A stretch of 64,000 nt of DNA from Ectothiorhodosinus mongolicus (GTDB taxonomy: Bacteria; Pseudomonadota; Gammaproteobacteria; Ectothiorhodospirales; Ectothiorhodospiraceae), in assembly GCF_022406875.1 (NCBI RefSeq), contig NZ_CP023018.1:1375914-1439913 (forward strand), in the 5' to 3' direction. The notes under the pieces were generated by a model. It worked only from the letters and a program-made list of their open reading frames with translations. It ran no database searches and had not been told where the DNA came from. Both the position numbers and the translations under genes were made by a program. Shown in pieces: positions 43,623 through 52,597 of this stretch. Position 1 is the first letter of the stretch. Each line of letters begins with the position of its first letter.

Positions 43623-45118
43623 GGTTGGAAGTCGCTCTGCCGGTAGTCCTGCCGCTGCTCTTTGGCGCCTTGTCGGTCGCTCTTTGGCGTTGGCGCACGG
43701 CGCAGCGCATCACCGCCGTGGTGGGCACGGGGGTTTTGCTGCTGGCGGCCATTTGGCTGCTGATGTCGGTTTGGAACAATGGCGTGTTGGCCATTCATAT
43801 GGGCGATTGGCGCGCGCCCTTTGGCATTGTGCTGGTCGCGGATTTGCTGTCAGCGATTATGGTGGTATTGGCGGCGATCACCGGTTTGGCCACGGCGGTC
43901 TACTCGCTGACCTCGATCAGCCAGCGGCATGAACATTACGGCTATTACCCGCTGCTGCATTTGTTGTTGGTGGGGGTGAATGGGGCGTTCTTAACCGGCG
44001 ATATTTTCAATATGTACGTGTGGTTTGAGGTCATGCTGGTGGCCTCGTTTGCGCTGTTGATTCTTGGGGGCGAGCGCGCGCAGATGGAAGGCGCGATCAA
44101 GTATGTGACCCTGAATCTATTGTCCTCGGCGCTGTTTTTGACTGGTATTGCCTTGATCTACGGTCTCACCGGCACGCTGAATATGGCGGATATCGCCGAT
44201 AAGCTCTCCACCGTCGAAGAGACCGGCTTGGTGACGGTGATCGGCATGCTGTTCATGATCTCGTTTGCCATTAAGGCCGGTGCGTTTCCTTTTTTCTTCT
44301 GGTTGCCGGCGTCTTATCACACGCCGCAGGTGGCGGTCTCGGCGCTGTTTGCGGCGCTACTCACTAAGGTGGGTGTTTACGCACTGTTTCGCGCCTTCAC
44401 CCTCATATTCAATCAAGATGTGGGGTACACCCATGAGATCTTGTTGTGGGTGGCCGGGGCGACCATGCTCACCGGGGTTTTGGGGGCGGCGGCGCAGTTT
44501 GAGTTCCGACGTATCTTGTCGTTCCACATCATCAGTCAGATCGGCTACATGCTCATGGGTCTGGCGCTATATACGCCGCTGGCCATCATCGGCGGCGTGT
44601 TCTACATCATGCACCACATCATCGTGAAGGCGAATCTGTTCTTGGTGGCCGGTCTGGTCTATAAGCTCAAGGGCAGTTATGAGCTCAAAGAGCTGGGCAG
44701 CGTCTATCGCGAACGGCCGATGCTGGGCTTTTTGTTCCTGGTGCCGGCTTTGTCGCTGGCGGGGATTCCGCCGTTGTCCGGGTTTTTCGCCAAGTTCATC
44801 TTGATTCGCGCCGGTGTTGAGGCCGAGTCTTGGGGTATTGTGTTTGTTGCTTTGTTGGTGGGCCTGTTGACCCTGTATTCGATGATTAAGATCTGGGCCG
44901 AGGCGTTCTGGAAAGCCCAGCCTGAAGAGTTTGCCGCTAAAGCCCCAGCAAACCCCAGTGGTGTGAAGTCCATGTATTTCACCATTGCCGCCATGGCATC
45001 GCTGACGGTGTTCATCGGTTTGTGGGGCCAGCCGATTTATCTCATGGCTGAGGCTGCGGCCTTGCAGTTATTGGATCCGCGGATTTATATCGATGCGGTG
45101 CTGGGGGAGGGCTCATGA
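43619..45118 (+). CDS. mrpD: Mrp Na+/H+ antiporter subunit D
   Basis: 499 aa, NuoN/NuoM-type antiporter subunit. Key segments are [16 protein letters not shown] (conserved Glu), [21 protein letters not shown] (conserved Lys) and [25 protein letters not shown]. It probably carries one of the proton paths. Overlaps both neighbours by 4 bp. Confidence 0.95.
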   Translation: MRLEVALPVVLPLLFGALSVALWRWRTAQRITAVVGTGVLLLAAIWLLMSVWNNGVLAIHMGDWRAPFGIVLVADLLSAIMVVLAAITGLATAVYSLTSISQRHEHYGYYPLLHLLLVGVNGAFLTGDIFNMYVWFEVMLVASFALLILGGERAQMEGAIKYVTLNLLSSALFLTGIALIYGLTGTLNMADIADKLSTVEETGLVTVIGMLFMISFAIKAGAFPFFFWLPASYHTPQVAVSALFAALLTKVGVYALFRAFTLIFNQDVGYTHEILLWVAGATMLTGVLGAAAQFEFRRILSFHIISQIGYMLMGLALYTPLAIIGGVFYIMHHIIVKANLFLVAGLVYKLKGSYELKELGSVYRERPMLGFLFLVPALSLAGIPPLSGFFAKFILIRAGVEAESWGIVFVALLVGLLTLYSMIKIWAEAFWKAQPEEFAAKAPANPSGVKSMYFTIAAMASLTVFIGLWGQPIYLMAEAAALQLLDPRIYIDAVLGEGS

Positions 45119-45591
45119 GCACGCCACTGGCTTGGAATATCCTGCTGGGCCTGATTTGGATGGGCTTTACCGGTAGCTTCACCGGCACCAATTTGCTGAT
45201 TGGTATGGTCTTGGGCTATGTGGTGTTGGCCTTTGCTCTGCGCAGTGTGCCGGCCTTTGCCAATTACACACGCAAAGTGCCCAAGGCTATTGGCTTTGTG
45301 GGCTTCTTCATATGGGAGCTGATTTTGTCGAATGTGAAGGTGGCCTATGATGTCTTGACGCCAACGCATTACATGCACCCGGGGGTAATCGCTTTCCCGC
45401 TGGAGGCCAAGACCGATGCTGAGATCACCATCGTTGCCAATTTGATTTCTCTAACGCCCGGGACGCTGAGCCTGGATGTCTCTTCCGATCGCTCGGTGCT
45501 TTACATCCATTGTATGTATCTGGAGGATGAGGAAGAAGTGATGCGCAGTTTGCGCTATATGGAGTTTCGTGCGCTCGAGGTGCTGAGGTGA
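45115..45591 (+). CDS. mrpE: Mrp Na+/H+ antiporter subunit E
   Basis: 158 aa. N-terminal helices are followed by a cytoplasmic domain with [26 protein letters not shown], the diagnostic MrpE stretch. Co-transcribed; overlaps mrpD by 4 bp. Confidence 0.94.
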   Translation: MSTPLAWNILLGLIWMGFTGSFTGTNLLIGMVLGYVVLAFALRSVPAFANYTRKVPKAIGFVGFFIWELILSNVKVAYDVLTPTHYMHPGVIAFPLEAKTDAEITIVANLISLTPGTLSLDVSSDRSVLYIHCMYLEDEEEVMRSLRYMEFRALEVLR

Positions 45592-45597
45592 TCGCTC

Positions 45598-45873
45598 ATG
45601 CTTGAGATTTCCATCACGATAGCCTATTTCATTATCAGCCTGGCTTTGCTGTTGAGCTTTGTGCGCTTGGTGATTGGGCCCAGCCTGCCGGATCGGGTGG
45701 TGGCGCTGGAGATGATTGCCACGATCACCATCGGCTATATCGCCGTTTATACCCTCTCTTCAGGCAAAACGGCCTTTCTCGACGTGGCCATGGTGTTGGC
45801 GCTGACCGCATTTTTGGCGGCTGTGGGCTTTGCGCGCCTGGTGACCAAGGGAGGCGGCGCGCATGTTGACTGA
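45598..45873 (+). CDS. mrpF: Mrp Na+/H+ antiporter subunit F
   Basis: 91 aa, three hydrophobic helices. GPSLPDRVVALEMIATITIG and FLDVAMVLALTAFLAAVGFARL are the MrpF signatures. It overlaps mrpG by 11 bp. Confidence 0.94.
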   Translation: MLEISITIAYFIISLALLLSFVRLVIGPSLPDRVVALEMIATITIGYIAVYTLSSGKTAFLDVAMVLALTAFLAAVGFARLVTKGGGAHVD

Positions 45874-46264
45874 GATTCTGGTCAGCTTGTTCTTACTGAT
45901 TGGCTGTGGCTTTATGCTCATCGCCGCTTTGGGCCTTGTGCGTATGCCGGATTTGCCGATGCGGCTGCATGCCACCACCAAAGCCGGTGCTCTGGGTGCC
46001 GGTTTGATGGTGATTGCGGTGGGCCTTTATTTCTTCGGCGATGTGGGTGTAGCAGCGCGTTCTGCGGCCATCATTATCTTTATCGTTTTGACCGCGCCGA
46101 TTGCCGCGCATTTAATTGGGCGCGCGGGCTATTTTGTCGGCGTGCCTATGTGGTCTGAGACCGTCAAAGACGAGCTCAAGGGGCAGTACGACACCCATGA
46201 GCAGGTGTTGTTGTCGCCCGCAAAAGGCGACAAAGACGCGGAAGAGCAAAGCGACCGCAGCTAG
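45863..46264 (+). CDS. mrpG: Mrp Na+/H+ antiporter subunit G
   Basis: 133 aa with three helices. Conserved ALGLVRMPDLPMRLHATTKAGALGAGLMV identifies MrpG. The C-terminal tail is charged and likely cytoplasmic. Last gene of the operon; no clear terminator is visible in the 52 bp before the convergent 46317 gene. Confidence 0.95.
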   Translation: MLTEILVSLFLLIGCGFMLIAALGLVRMPDLPMRLHATTKAGALGAGLMVIAVGLYFFGDVGVAARSAAIIIFIVLTAPIAAHLIGRAGYFVGVPMWSETVKDELKGQYDTHEQVLLSPAKGDKDAEEQSDRS

Positions 46265-46316
46265 CCTAAGGCCTAAGTGGGGTGCAAGTAAGGGCCCGGT
46301 AGGGATTAATTAGGAC

Positions 46317-46649
46317 TTACTGGCCTTTGGCGCGCAGGGCTTCTTGGTTAAAGGCCTCATCGATCATGGTGATCGTGCGTTCTACCATACGAAATCCTTC
46401 GACCGGCGCATCATCCGCCATATAGGTCAGACGCAGCGGTCCAAGGGCGGTGATGGTCCCAGCGCGCTCAATCACCGCTTCGATATTGCCTTGGGCCAGG
46501 CGCTCATCCAAAGCCTTCACAATCGCCCCGGGAATGGCGTTGGGGTGCGAGCCATCCGCCGCGGCGCTCAGCGTTGCCGCCACATCACCGTGCAGAAAAC
46601 CGTAGTCCGTGTGGGTATCCAAAAACGTCAAAAGCTCAGCAAGCGTCAT
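46317..46649 (-). CDS. Hypothetical small protein, overlaps the EVE gene
   Basis: 110 aa, not recognized. N-terminus MTLAELLTFLDTHTDYGFLHGDVAATLSAAADGSHPN, then a mixed alpha/beta-looking sequence without signal peptide or membrane segment. The start at 46649 lies 14 bp inside the end of the EVE-domain gene on the same strand, so the two are probably translated together. The longer frame to 46694 reads further into that gene. Function unknown. Confidence 0.68.
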   Translation of the reverse strand: MTLAELLTFLDTHTDYGFLHGDVAATLSAAADGSHPNAIPGAIVKALDERLAQGNIEAVIERAGTITALGPLRLTYMADDAPVEGFRMVERTITMIDEAFNQEALRAKGQ

Positions 46650-47115
46650 GGTCCGTCTCCATTTTGGCCATTTGTTGGATGATCTCCCACTCATCGGCGG
46701 TCACCGGCATGATCGAGAGGCGATTGCCGCGGCGCACTAGGGCCATATCGGCCAGTTGCGGCATAGATTTAAGGGTTTCGAGGGGGACGACCTGCGGGAA
46801 TGTCTCTTTGTAGGCGACATCAACGCGATACCAGCGCGGATTATCGGGCGAGCTCTTGGGGTCGTAATACTTGTGTTCGGGGTCCCAAGCGCAGTCATCG
46901 GGATAGCCGGCGCGCACGATCTCCATAATCCCCACGACGCCAGGGACCTTGGTGTTGGAGTGATAAAAAAACGCCAGATCGCCGACTTGCATTTGATCGC
47001 GCATCATATTGCGTGCCTGATAATTGCGCACGCCATCCCAAGGCTCGACGCCCACGCGCTTTAGATCATCGATGCCGAAGACGTCGGGCTCGGATTTCAT
47101 CAACCAGTAATTCAT
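46636..47115 (-). CDS. EVE domain protein (PUA-like, YTH-related)
   Basis: 159 aa, single EVE domain. MNYWLMKSEPDVFGIDDL, WDGVRNYQARNMMRDQMQVGDLAFFYHSN and DPKSSPDNPRWYRVDV are hallmark stretches. EVE domains bind modified bases in nucleic acids and resemble eukaryotic YTH and PUA folds; bacterial roles are inferred and no restriction genes adjoin it here. It lies downstream of the 5-FTHF cyclo-ligase gene in the same direction, 27 bp away. Confidence 0.93.
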   Translation of the reverse strand: MNYWLMKSEPDVFGIDDLKRVGVEPWDGVRNYQARNMMRDQMQVGDLAFFYHSNTKVPGVVGIMEIVRAGYPDDCAWDPEHKYYDPKSSPDNPRWYRVDVAYKETFPQVVPLETLKSMPQLADMALVRRGNRLSIMPVTADEWEIIQQMAKMETDHDAC

Positions 47116-47142
47116 GGAGCAGCACGATACCTGTGTTTGGCT

Positions 47143-47739
47143 TTAGCCGGCAAGTCGAGGCCGAATCATGGCGCTTTCGGTGACGATTGCATCGAGGGGC
47201 ACATCCCAGCTTTCACTGGGAAGTGCGTCGCAGCGCTGACAATCAAAAGCCAGGCCCAGCAGGTGGGGCCGCGCAAAACCGCCGCGACAGCGATAGGCGA
47301 AGCTGCGGTCGTAAAAGCCGCCGCCCATGCCTAAGCGGTTGCCGTCCTCATCAAAGCCCACCAAAGGCATCAATACCAAATCCAAGCGCCGCCGCGGGAA
47401 GCCCTGCGAGCGTCCGGGCACGGGTTCGGGAATCCCATAGCGATTCAAGCTCAGCGGAGTATGCCGCTCCCAGCGGGCAAAGCGAAGCAACTGCCCCGGA
47501 GCCAACACTGGCAGGTAGAGGTGTTTACCGCGGCTGCGGGCGGCATGGACCAAGCCGCCGGTGGGCACCTCGCCATCTTGCGGCAGGTACACGGCGATGT
47601 GGCGGGCGCGGTTAAATAGGGCCAACTGGCACACTTGCGCGGCAATCATGCCGCCCAGGTTCTCTCGCTCGGCATCAGAGAGGGCGCGTCTTTTGGTTCT
47701 TAGCTGGCTGCGCAGTTGCGCTTTGCGTTGGTCACCCAC
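47143..47739 (-). CDS. fau: 5-formyltetrahydrofolate cyclo-ligase
   Basis: Converts 5-formyl-THF to 5,10-methenyl-THF with ATP. 198 aa from GTG 47739; a TTG at 47751 would add four residues. Motifs: KRRALSDAE near the N-terminus, HIAVYLPQDGEVPT, and the C-terminal nucleotide-binding signature LVLMPLVGFDEDGNRLGMGGGFYDR. The position behind 6S RNA and zapA is the classical zapA-ssrS-ygfA arrangement; in E. coli the RNA and this gene are co-transcribed. Confidence 0.93.
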   Translation of the reverse strand: MGDQRKAQLRSQLRTKRRALSDAERENLGGMIAAQVCQLALFNRARHIAVYLPQDGEVPTGGLVHAARSRGKHLYLPVLAPGQLLRFARWERHTPLSLNRYGIPEPVPGRSQGFPRRRLDLVLMPLVGFDEDGNRLGMGGGFYDRSFAYRCRGGFARPHLLGLAFDCQRCDALPSESWDVPLDAIVTESAMIRPRLAG

Positions 47740-47762
47740 GGCCCGCCCCAATGAAAAAAGGA

Positions 47763-47949
47763 GGACACACTCCGCCAGTGCCGTTGTGGCCTGTGACCTT
47801 GAACCAACGGTTCAAGTGGGTGCCTGGTGACCTATTAAAGGCTCTCCGCTACGCGGCGGATCTGCACAACATAGGACTCCCGAGCTCCCGGGGTTAGTGA
47901 ATAGGCTCAAGGGTTTCCCCGGCCACTCACGCACACCGCAGAGGTGTCC
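47763..47949 (-). ncRNA. ssrS: 6S RNA (SsrS)
   Basis: No ORF fits the 216 bp between zapA and the cyclo-ligase gene. On the reverse strand this stretch reads like 6S RNA. The ends GGACAC and GTGTCC pair. GAGAGCCTTTAATAGG resembles the GAGAAGCCTTAAAAC segment of E. coli 6S RNA. CACTTGAACCGTTGGTTCAAGG followed by TCACAG matches its conserved 3' region. A T-run (TTTTTT) follows the 3' end. 6S RNA binds the sigma-70 holoenzyme as a promoter mimic in stationary phase. Ends are approximate. Confidence 0.87.
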
Positions 47950-47966
47950 AAAGCAAAACTCGATTC

Positions 47967-48254
47967 TTAGCCCACTTCCTTAAGGGCAGCGTCCAAGCGC
48001 TCACGCAATTGCGCCAAACGGCCGTCCAGACCATCCTGCTGATTCTTCATGATCAGCAGCTCATGAGTAATATTCAGTGCCGCCATCACCGCGATCCGAT
48101 CGCCGCCCACCACGCGGCCCGAGTCACGGATCTCGCGCATGCGCTTATCCAACAGGCTGGCTGAGGCCAACAGCGCTTGGCGCTCGTCGGCGGGGCAGGC
48201 GACATGATAGTCCTTGCCGAGGATTTGCACCTGAACCGGCGTGTCGCTGCTCAC
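47967..48254 (-). CDS. zapA: Cell division protein ZapA
   Basis: 95 aa. The conserved N-terminal half is VQVQILGKDYHVACPADERQALLASASLLDKRM and GGDRIAVMAALNITHELL, with a coiled-coil C-terminus (LDGRLAQLRERLDAALKEV). ZapA cross-links FtsZ filaments at the division ring. The GTG start at 48254 overlaps the stop of the zapB-like gene (GTGA). Confidence 0.93.
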   Translation of the reverse strand: MSSDTPVQVQILGKDYHVACPADERQALLASASLLDKRMREIRDSGRVVGGDRIAVMAALNITHELLIMKNQQDGLDGRLAQLRERLDAALKEVG

Positions 48255-48484
48255 GCGTTTTGTTCCATGGCCTTGAGGCGGTTGATCATGGCCTCGACCT
48301 TGATGCGCGCCTGTTCGCTGCGCTCGCTCAAGCTGGATCGCTCGGTCAGCAGCTGCTCGTTTTGTTGACGCAGCATGGTGATCTCCGCTTGCAGTGCGGC
48401 GGAACGTTTGGCCAGTTGATCGACCCGAGATTCTAGGGAGACCAGGGTGGCATCGAGATTGGGAATAAAGGACTCTTGGCTCAT
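48251..48484 (-). CDS. ZapB-like coiled-coil protein (TIGR02449-type)
   Basis: 77 aa, predicted as one long coiled coil from VSLESRVDQLAKRSAALQAEITMLRQQNEQLL to the end, with leucines and isoleucines in heptad positions. Small coiled-coil genes directly before zapA are common in gammaproteobacteria and are thought to work at the division ring like ZapB. The ATG at 48484 is used; a longer frame to 48520 exists. Coupled to zapA. Confidence 0.85.
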   Translation of the reverse strand: MSQESFIPNLDATLVSLESRVDQLAKRSAALQAEITMLRQQNEQLLTERSSLSERSEQARIKVEAMINRLKAMEQNA

Positions 48485-48561
48485 GGCGCTCAATATAGGC
48501 TTGGCCCCGCGGGGCGTCAACGGCTAAACTCGCTGAGATTCCTAAACAATCCGTCCAAGGT

Positions 48562-48864
48562 ATGACCACCGACCGCACATCCCCATTTGACCCTGCCCCT
48601 GAGGGCGCTACTGTGATCGAGGGCAAAACCACCTCGGGCAAGCCCTGTCGTATTGTCGACAGCACGGCTAGTGTCGATCAAAAAGAGCTTAAGGCCCTGT
48701 TGGACGAGCTGATTGCGCAGCGGCGCTTTGGTCTTTTCAGCGTCAGTATGGCGGGTAGTGACACTATCTCGCTGGGTGAGCCGCAATTCGCGCACATACA
48801 GTTGCAAGACGAGGTCTATCGCTTAATTCTGACGCCCAACGAAGCCCGCATCGAGGCTTTCTAG
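48562..48864 (+). CDS. Hypothetical 100-aa protein upstream of pepP
   Basis: Not recognized. 100 aa, acidic, no signal peptide or membrane helix. Readable stretches include VIEGKTTSGKPCRIVDSTASV and FGLFSVSMAGSDTISLGEPQFAHIQLQDEVYRLIL, suggesting a small beta-rich domain. It lies 5 bp before pepP in the same direction, the place where many gammaproteobacteria carry ygfB, but it does not look like YgfB. Divergent from the zapB-like gene by 77 bp. Confidence 0.7.
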   Translation: MTTDRTSPFDPAPEGATVIEGKTTSGKPCRIVDSTASVDQKELKALLDELIAQRRFGLFSVSMAGSDTISLGEPQFAHIQLQDEVYRLILTPNEARIEAF

Positions 48865-48869
48865 CGGCG

Positions 48870-50201
48870 ATGATACCGCTTCCCGGAAAAACCGAACTGC
48901 GCGAATATGCGCGCCGCCGCCGCCAGTTGATGCGCGCCATGGGCAGTCATGCGGTGGCGGTGATTCCGGCTGCAACCCCGCGCCCGCGCAATGGCGATGT
49001 CGAATATCCCTACCGCCAAGACAGCGATTTTTATTACCTCACTGGCTTTCCCGAGCCGGAAGCCGTGGCGGTGCTGATCCCGGGACGGCCACAGGGCGAA
49101 TACGTGCTCTTTTGTCGTGAGCGTGACCCCGTCAAAGAGGTCTGGGATGGTCGGCGCATCGGCCAGTCAGCGGTGGTCGAACATTGGGGCGCCGATGATG
49201 CGTTCCCCATCGCCGATTTGGATGAGATCCTGCCCGGGCTTTTAGAAAACCGCGACTGTGTGTACACCAGTTTGGGCCGTGATCCGGAGTTCGACAAACA
49301 GCTGATGGGCTGGGTCAAACACGTGCGGCAGCAGCGCCGCGCCGGCAAGCACCCACCACATGAGTTCGTCGCCCTAGAGTTTTTATTACACGATCAACGG
49401 CTGTTCAAATCCAAGGCCGAGCTGAAGATCATGAAAAACGCGGCGAACATCAGCGTCGAGGCGCATCAGCGGGCCATGCGGGCCTGCCGGCCGGGGATGA
49501 TGGAGTATCAACTGGCTGCCGAGATCGCTTATAGCTTCGCCCGCGCCGGCGGCGAGCCCGCCTATCCGAGTATTGTCGGTGGCGGCGCCAATGGCTGTGT
49601 CTTGCACTACACGCATAATGATCAGCCCTTGGTCGATGGCGATTTGGTTTTGATTGACGCTGGCTGTGAATACCAGGGCTACGCCGCGGATATCACCCGC
49701 AGCTTCCCGGTTAATGGCCGCTTTTCCTCGCCGCAGCGCGAAGTCTATGAGGTGGTTTTAGAAGCGCAACTGGCGGCGATTGCTGCCGCCATGCCAGGCA
49801 ACCATTGGAATGACCCGCATGAAGCGGCGGTCAAGGCACTAACCCGCGGCTTGGTGGCGCTGGGGATTCTCAAAGGCAAGGTGTCCAAACTGATCAAAGA
49901 TGAGGCCTATAAACCATATTACATGCACCGCACCGGCCATTGGCTGGGCATGGATGTGCATGATGTCGGCGATTACCGCGTTGGTGATGCTTGGCGTTTG
50001 CTGGAGCCGGGCATGGTGCTGACCATCGAGCCCGGGCTTTATTTATCGTCCAAAGACAAGTCCATCCCCAAAGCATTGCGCAACATCGGCATCCGCATCG
50101 AAGATGACGTGGCAATTATTCGCGGTGGTCAGGACATCCTGACTGAGGCCTGTCCCAAAGCCCCCGAGGCCATCGAAGCCCTGATGAGTGAGTCCGCATG
50201 A
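48870..50201 (+). CDS. pepP: Xaa-Pro aminopeptidase
   Basis: Cytoplasmic dinuclear-metal peptidase that removes N-terminal residues before proline, 443 aa. The five metal ligands of the pita-bread fold are readable in LIDAGCEYQGYAADITRSFP (two Asp), HRTGHWLGMDVHDVGDY (His), LTIEPGLYL (Glu) and GIRIEDDV (Glu). The N-terminal domain has YPYRQDSDFYYLTGFPEPEA. It overlaps ubiH by 4 bp, the conserved pepP-ubiH-ubiI order. Confidence 0.95.
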   Translation: MIPLPGKTELREYARRRRQLMRAMGSHAVAVIPAATPRPRNGDVEYPYRQDSDFYYLTGFPEPEAVAVLIPGRPQGEYVLFCRERDPVKEVWDGRRIGQSAVVEHWGADDAFPIADLDEILPGLLENRDCVYTSLGRDPEFDKQLMGWVKHVRQQRRAGKHPPHEFVALEFLLHDQRLFKSKAELKIMKNAANISVEAHQRAMRACRPGMMEYQLAAEIAYSFARAGGEPAYPSIVGGGANGCVLHYTHNDQPLVDGDLVLIDAGCEYQGYAADITRSFPVNGRFSSPQREVYEVVLEAQLAAIAAAMPGNHWNDPHEAAVKALTRGLVALGILKGKVSKLIKDEAYKPYYMHRTGHWLGMDVHDVGDYRVGDAWRLLEPGMVLTIEPGLYLSSKDKSIPKALRNIGIRIEDDVAIIRGGQDILTEACPKAPEAIEALMSESA

Positions 50202-51403
50202 GTCCGGCCGTCGCAAGAAAGGATTTGGTGATTGTCGGTGGCGGCATGGTGGGTGCGAGCCTGGCGCTGGCCGCGGCCAACCAAGACTATGCCGTGACTC
50301 TGCTCGAGGCGCATCCGCCGGGCGAGCCGGGCCAGCCCAGTTATGATGACCGCTCCACGGCTTTGTCGTATGGCAGCCGCCGCCTGCTCGAGCGTTTGGG
50401 CTTATGGGAGGCTTTGGCGCCGCATGTCGAGCCGATTTTGCATATCCATGTCTCGCAGCGCGGCTATCTGGGGGCCGCCCGGCTTAACCACCAAGAAGAG
50501 CAGGTGCCGGCCTTGGGTTATGTCATCGCCAATCGCGACTTGGGCGGGGTTTTGGCGGCCGCATTAACAGCATCAAGCGTGGATGTGCGTACCCCCGCGA
50601 CCCTAGAGGACTACACTGACCGCGGTGATCATCTGGCCTTGCGGATCAGAAAAGGCAAGCGCCTAAGCAGCCTGGAGACGCGCTTATTGATTGCCGCTGA
50701 TGGCACGCATTCGGCGGTGCGCGAGATGGCTGGCATTGAGGTCGATACCTTGGACTTTGGTCAAACCGCGGTGATCGCCAATGTCACCCCCGGCAAAAAA
50801 CACGAGGGCTGGGCCTATGAGCGCTTTACTGATGAGGGGCCGGTGGCGCTACTTCCATTAACGGCCGGCCCTGATGGACAGCAACGCTGCTCGTTGGTTT
50901 GGGTGCGATCTGATGAGCAGGCGCAGGCGACGTTGGCACTAGACGATGCGGAATTTTTGGCGGCCTTGCAGCAGCGCTTTGGCTATCGGCTCGGACGGTT
51001 TCTTCAGGTCGGCAGTCGCGCCGCCTATCCTTTAAAGCGGGTGCGTGCTCAGCGCGATACCGATGCGCGCTTGATCATCGTGGGCAATGCCGCCCACACC
51101 CTGCATCCGGTGGCAGGACAAGGCTTTAATTTAGCGCTGCGCGATGTCGCTGCCTTGAGTGAGGCTTTGGCTACGGCGCGGCGCCAGGGTGAGGATCCCG
51201 GCAGTGAGATGGTTTTGCAAAGCTACCGAGAAGCGCGCGAAACCGACCTGCGATGGACCACGGGCGTGACTGATGCCTTGGCGCAGTATTTTGCGCTGGA
51301 TTGGTCGCCGCTGGCGCATGCGCGGGGTCTGGGTTTGATGGTCGTGGATCGCTGTCGTTGGCTGCGCCAACAGTTGGCGCGACGCGGCATGGGGGTGGCA
51401 TGA
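50198..51403 (+). CDS. ubiH: 2-octaprenyl-6-methoxyphenol hydroxylase UbiH
   Basis: FAD-dependent monooxygenase of ubiquinone synthesis, 401 aa. The N-terminal Rossmann motif is IVGGGMVGASLALA. The second FAD motif reads GNAAHTLHPVAGQGFNLALRD, with Asn in place of the usual Asp, exactly as in E. coli UbiH (GNAAQTLHPIAGQGFNLG). That is why this one and not its neighbour is called UbiH. ATGA overlap with pepP; its stop overlaps the next start. Confidence 0.92.
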   Translation: MSPAVARKDLVIVGGGMVGASLALAAANQDYAVTLLEAHPPGEPGQPSYDDRSTALSYGSRRLLERLGLWEALAPHVEPILHIHVSQRGYLGAARLNHQEEQVPALGYVIANRDLGGVLAAALTASSVDVRTPATLEDYTDRGDHLALRIRKGKRLSSLETRLLIAADGTHSAVREMAGIEVDTLDFGQTAVIANVTPGKKHEGWAYERFTDEGPVALLPLTAGPDGQQRCSLVWVRSDEQAQATLALDDAEFLAALQQRFGYRLGRFLQVGSRAAYPLKRVRAQRDTDARLIIVGNAAHTLHPVAGQGFNLALRDVAALSEALATARRQGEDPGSEMVLQSYREARETDLRWTTGVTDALAQYFALDWSPLAHARGLGLMVVDRCRWLRQQLARRGMGVA

Positions 51404-52587
51404 GCCAAAAGCAAGACGTCGTGATCATCGGCGCCGGGATGGTGGGTGCCTGTTTGGCGCTGGCCTTGGCGGCCCAAGGGCGCTCGGTGGCGGTGGTGGA
51501 TCGCGAGCCAGCCCCTGAGTTCGTGCCCGGCTCGGATTATGGTCTGCGGGTCTCGGCGATTAATCGCGCCTCGCAACAACAGTTCGAGCAGCTGCGCGTA
51601 TGGCAGGCGATGCTGGAGATGCGCGCCCACCCCTATCGCGCCATGCAGGTCTGGGATGCCGGTAGCTCGGGAGCGATTGAGTTTGATGCCGCTTCCATCG
51701 GTGAGCCGGACTTGGGACACATTATCGAAAATCAGGTCGTGCAACGCGCGCTCTGGGAGGCCATGCAGGCCGATGCGCAGGTCACTGTGCTGTGCCCGGA
51801 TGAGCTGCGCTATCTGGATGTCGGCGCGCAAGCCGTGCACGTGGGTTTGGTCTCAGGGGCGCGCCTCAGTGCCCGCTTGGTGGTGGGTGCCGATGGTGCG
51901 CAGTCGCGGCTGCGTGAGCTGGCGTCCATCGGCGTCGAAAGTCGCTATTATGGCCAAAAAGCCACGGTGGCCACGGTTAAAACTCAGTTGCCGCATGAAG
52001 ATACGGCTTGGCAGCGGTTTTTATCGACCGGGCCTGTTGCCTTTTTGCCCTTGGGTGACGGCTCTTGTTCGATCGTCTGGTCGGCTGATGATGCGCGCGC
52101 TGAGGAGATTCGCGATATGAGCGATGAGGAGTTTAAGGCGGCCTTGGCCGAGGCCTTGGATTATCGCTTGGGTGCGGTGGAACAGACCTCGATGCGCGGG
52201 ATTTTCCCGCTGCGCGGCTCGCAAGCTGATGCCTATGTGAAACCGCGGATTGCCTTGGTGGGTGATGCTGCGCATACCATCCATCCGTTAGCCGGTCAGG
52301 GAGCCAACTTGGGGTTTCAGGATGCCGCGGCGCTGGCGGCGATACTCGCTGAAGAACCACGTCGCGACCCCGGGGATTTACGCCTATTGCGCCGCTATGA
52401 GCGCGCGCGCCGCGGTGAGAACGTTTTGATGATGCGGGCCATGGAGGGTTTTCGCACGGTATTCGGTAGCGAGCAGCCGGGGCTTGCGAGCTTGCGCGGT
52501 CTGGGTCTTAATACCGCATCTAACTTCGCACCCCTCAAGCATTTTTTCACGCGCCAGGCACTGGGTCTGGGCTCAACTCTGAAGTGA
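51400..52587 (+). CDS. ubiI: UbiH/UbiF/VisC family FAD-dependent hydroxylase (UbiI-like)
   Basis: 395 aa, paralogue of the preceding gene. FAD motifs VIIGAGMVGACLALALAAQG and GDAAHTIHPLAGQGANLGFQDAA; the latter is the canonical GD form found in UbiI (VisC) and UbiF. By position it most likely hydroxylates C5 of the ubiquinone ring, but sequence alone does not separate UbiI from UbiF or broad-range members. The start at 51400 has GGGGGTGG upstream and overlaps the ubiH stop; the longer frame from 51301 lies inside ubiH. Confidence 0.85.
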   Translation: MSQKQDVVIIGAGMVGACLALALAAQGRSVAVVDREPAPEFVPGSDYGLRVSAINRASQQQFEQLRVWQAMLEMRAHPYRAMQVWDAGSSGAIEFDAASIGEPDLGHIIENQVVQRALWEAMQADAQVTVLCPDELRYLDVGAQAVHVGLVSGARLSARLVVGADGAQSRLRELASIGVESRYYGQKATVATVKTQLPHEDTAWQRFLSTGPVAFLPLGDGSCSIVWSADDARAEEIRDMSDEEFKAALAEALDYRLGAVEQTSMRGIFPLRGSQADAYVKPRIALVGDAAHTIHPLAGQGANLGFQDAAALAAILAEEPRRDPGDLRLLRRYERARRGENVLMMRAMEGFRTVFGSEQPGLASLRGLGLNTASNFAPLKHFFTRQALGLGSTLK

Positions 52588-52597
52588 CTCGACACTG

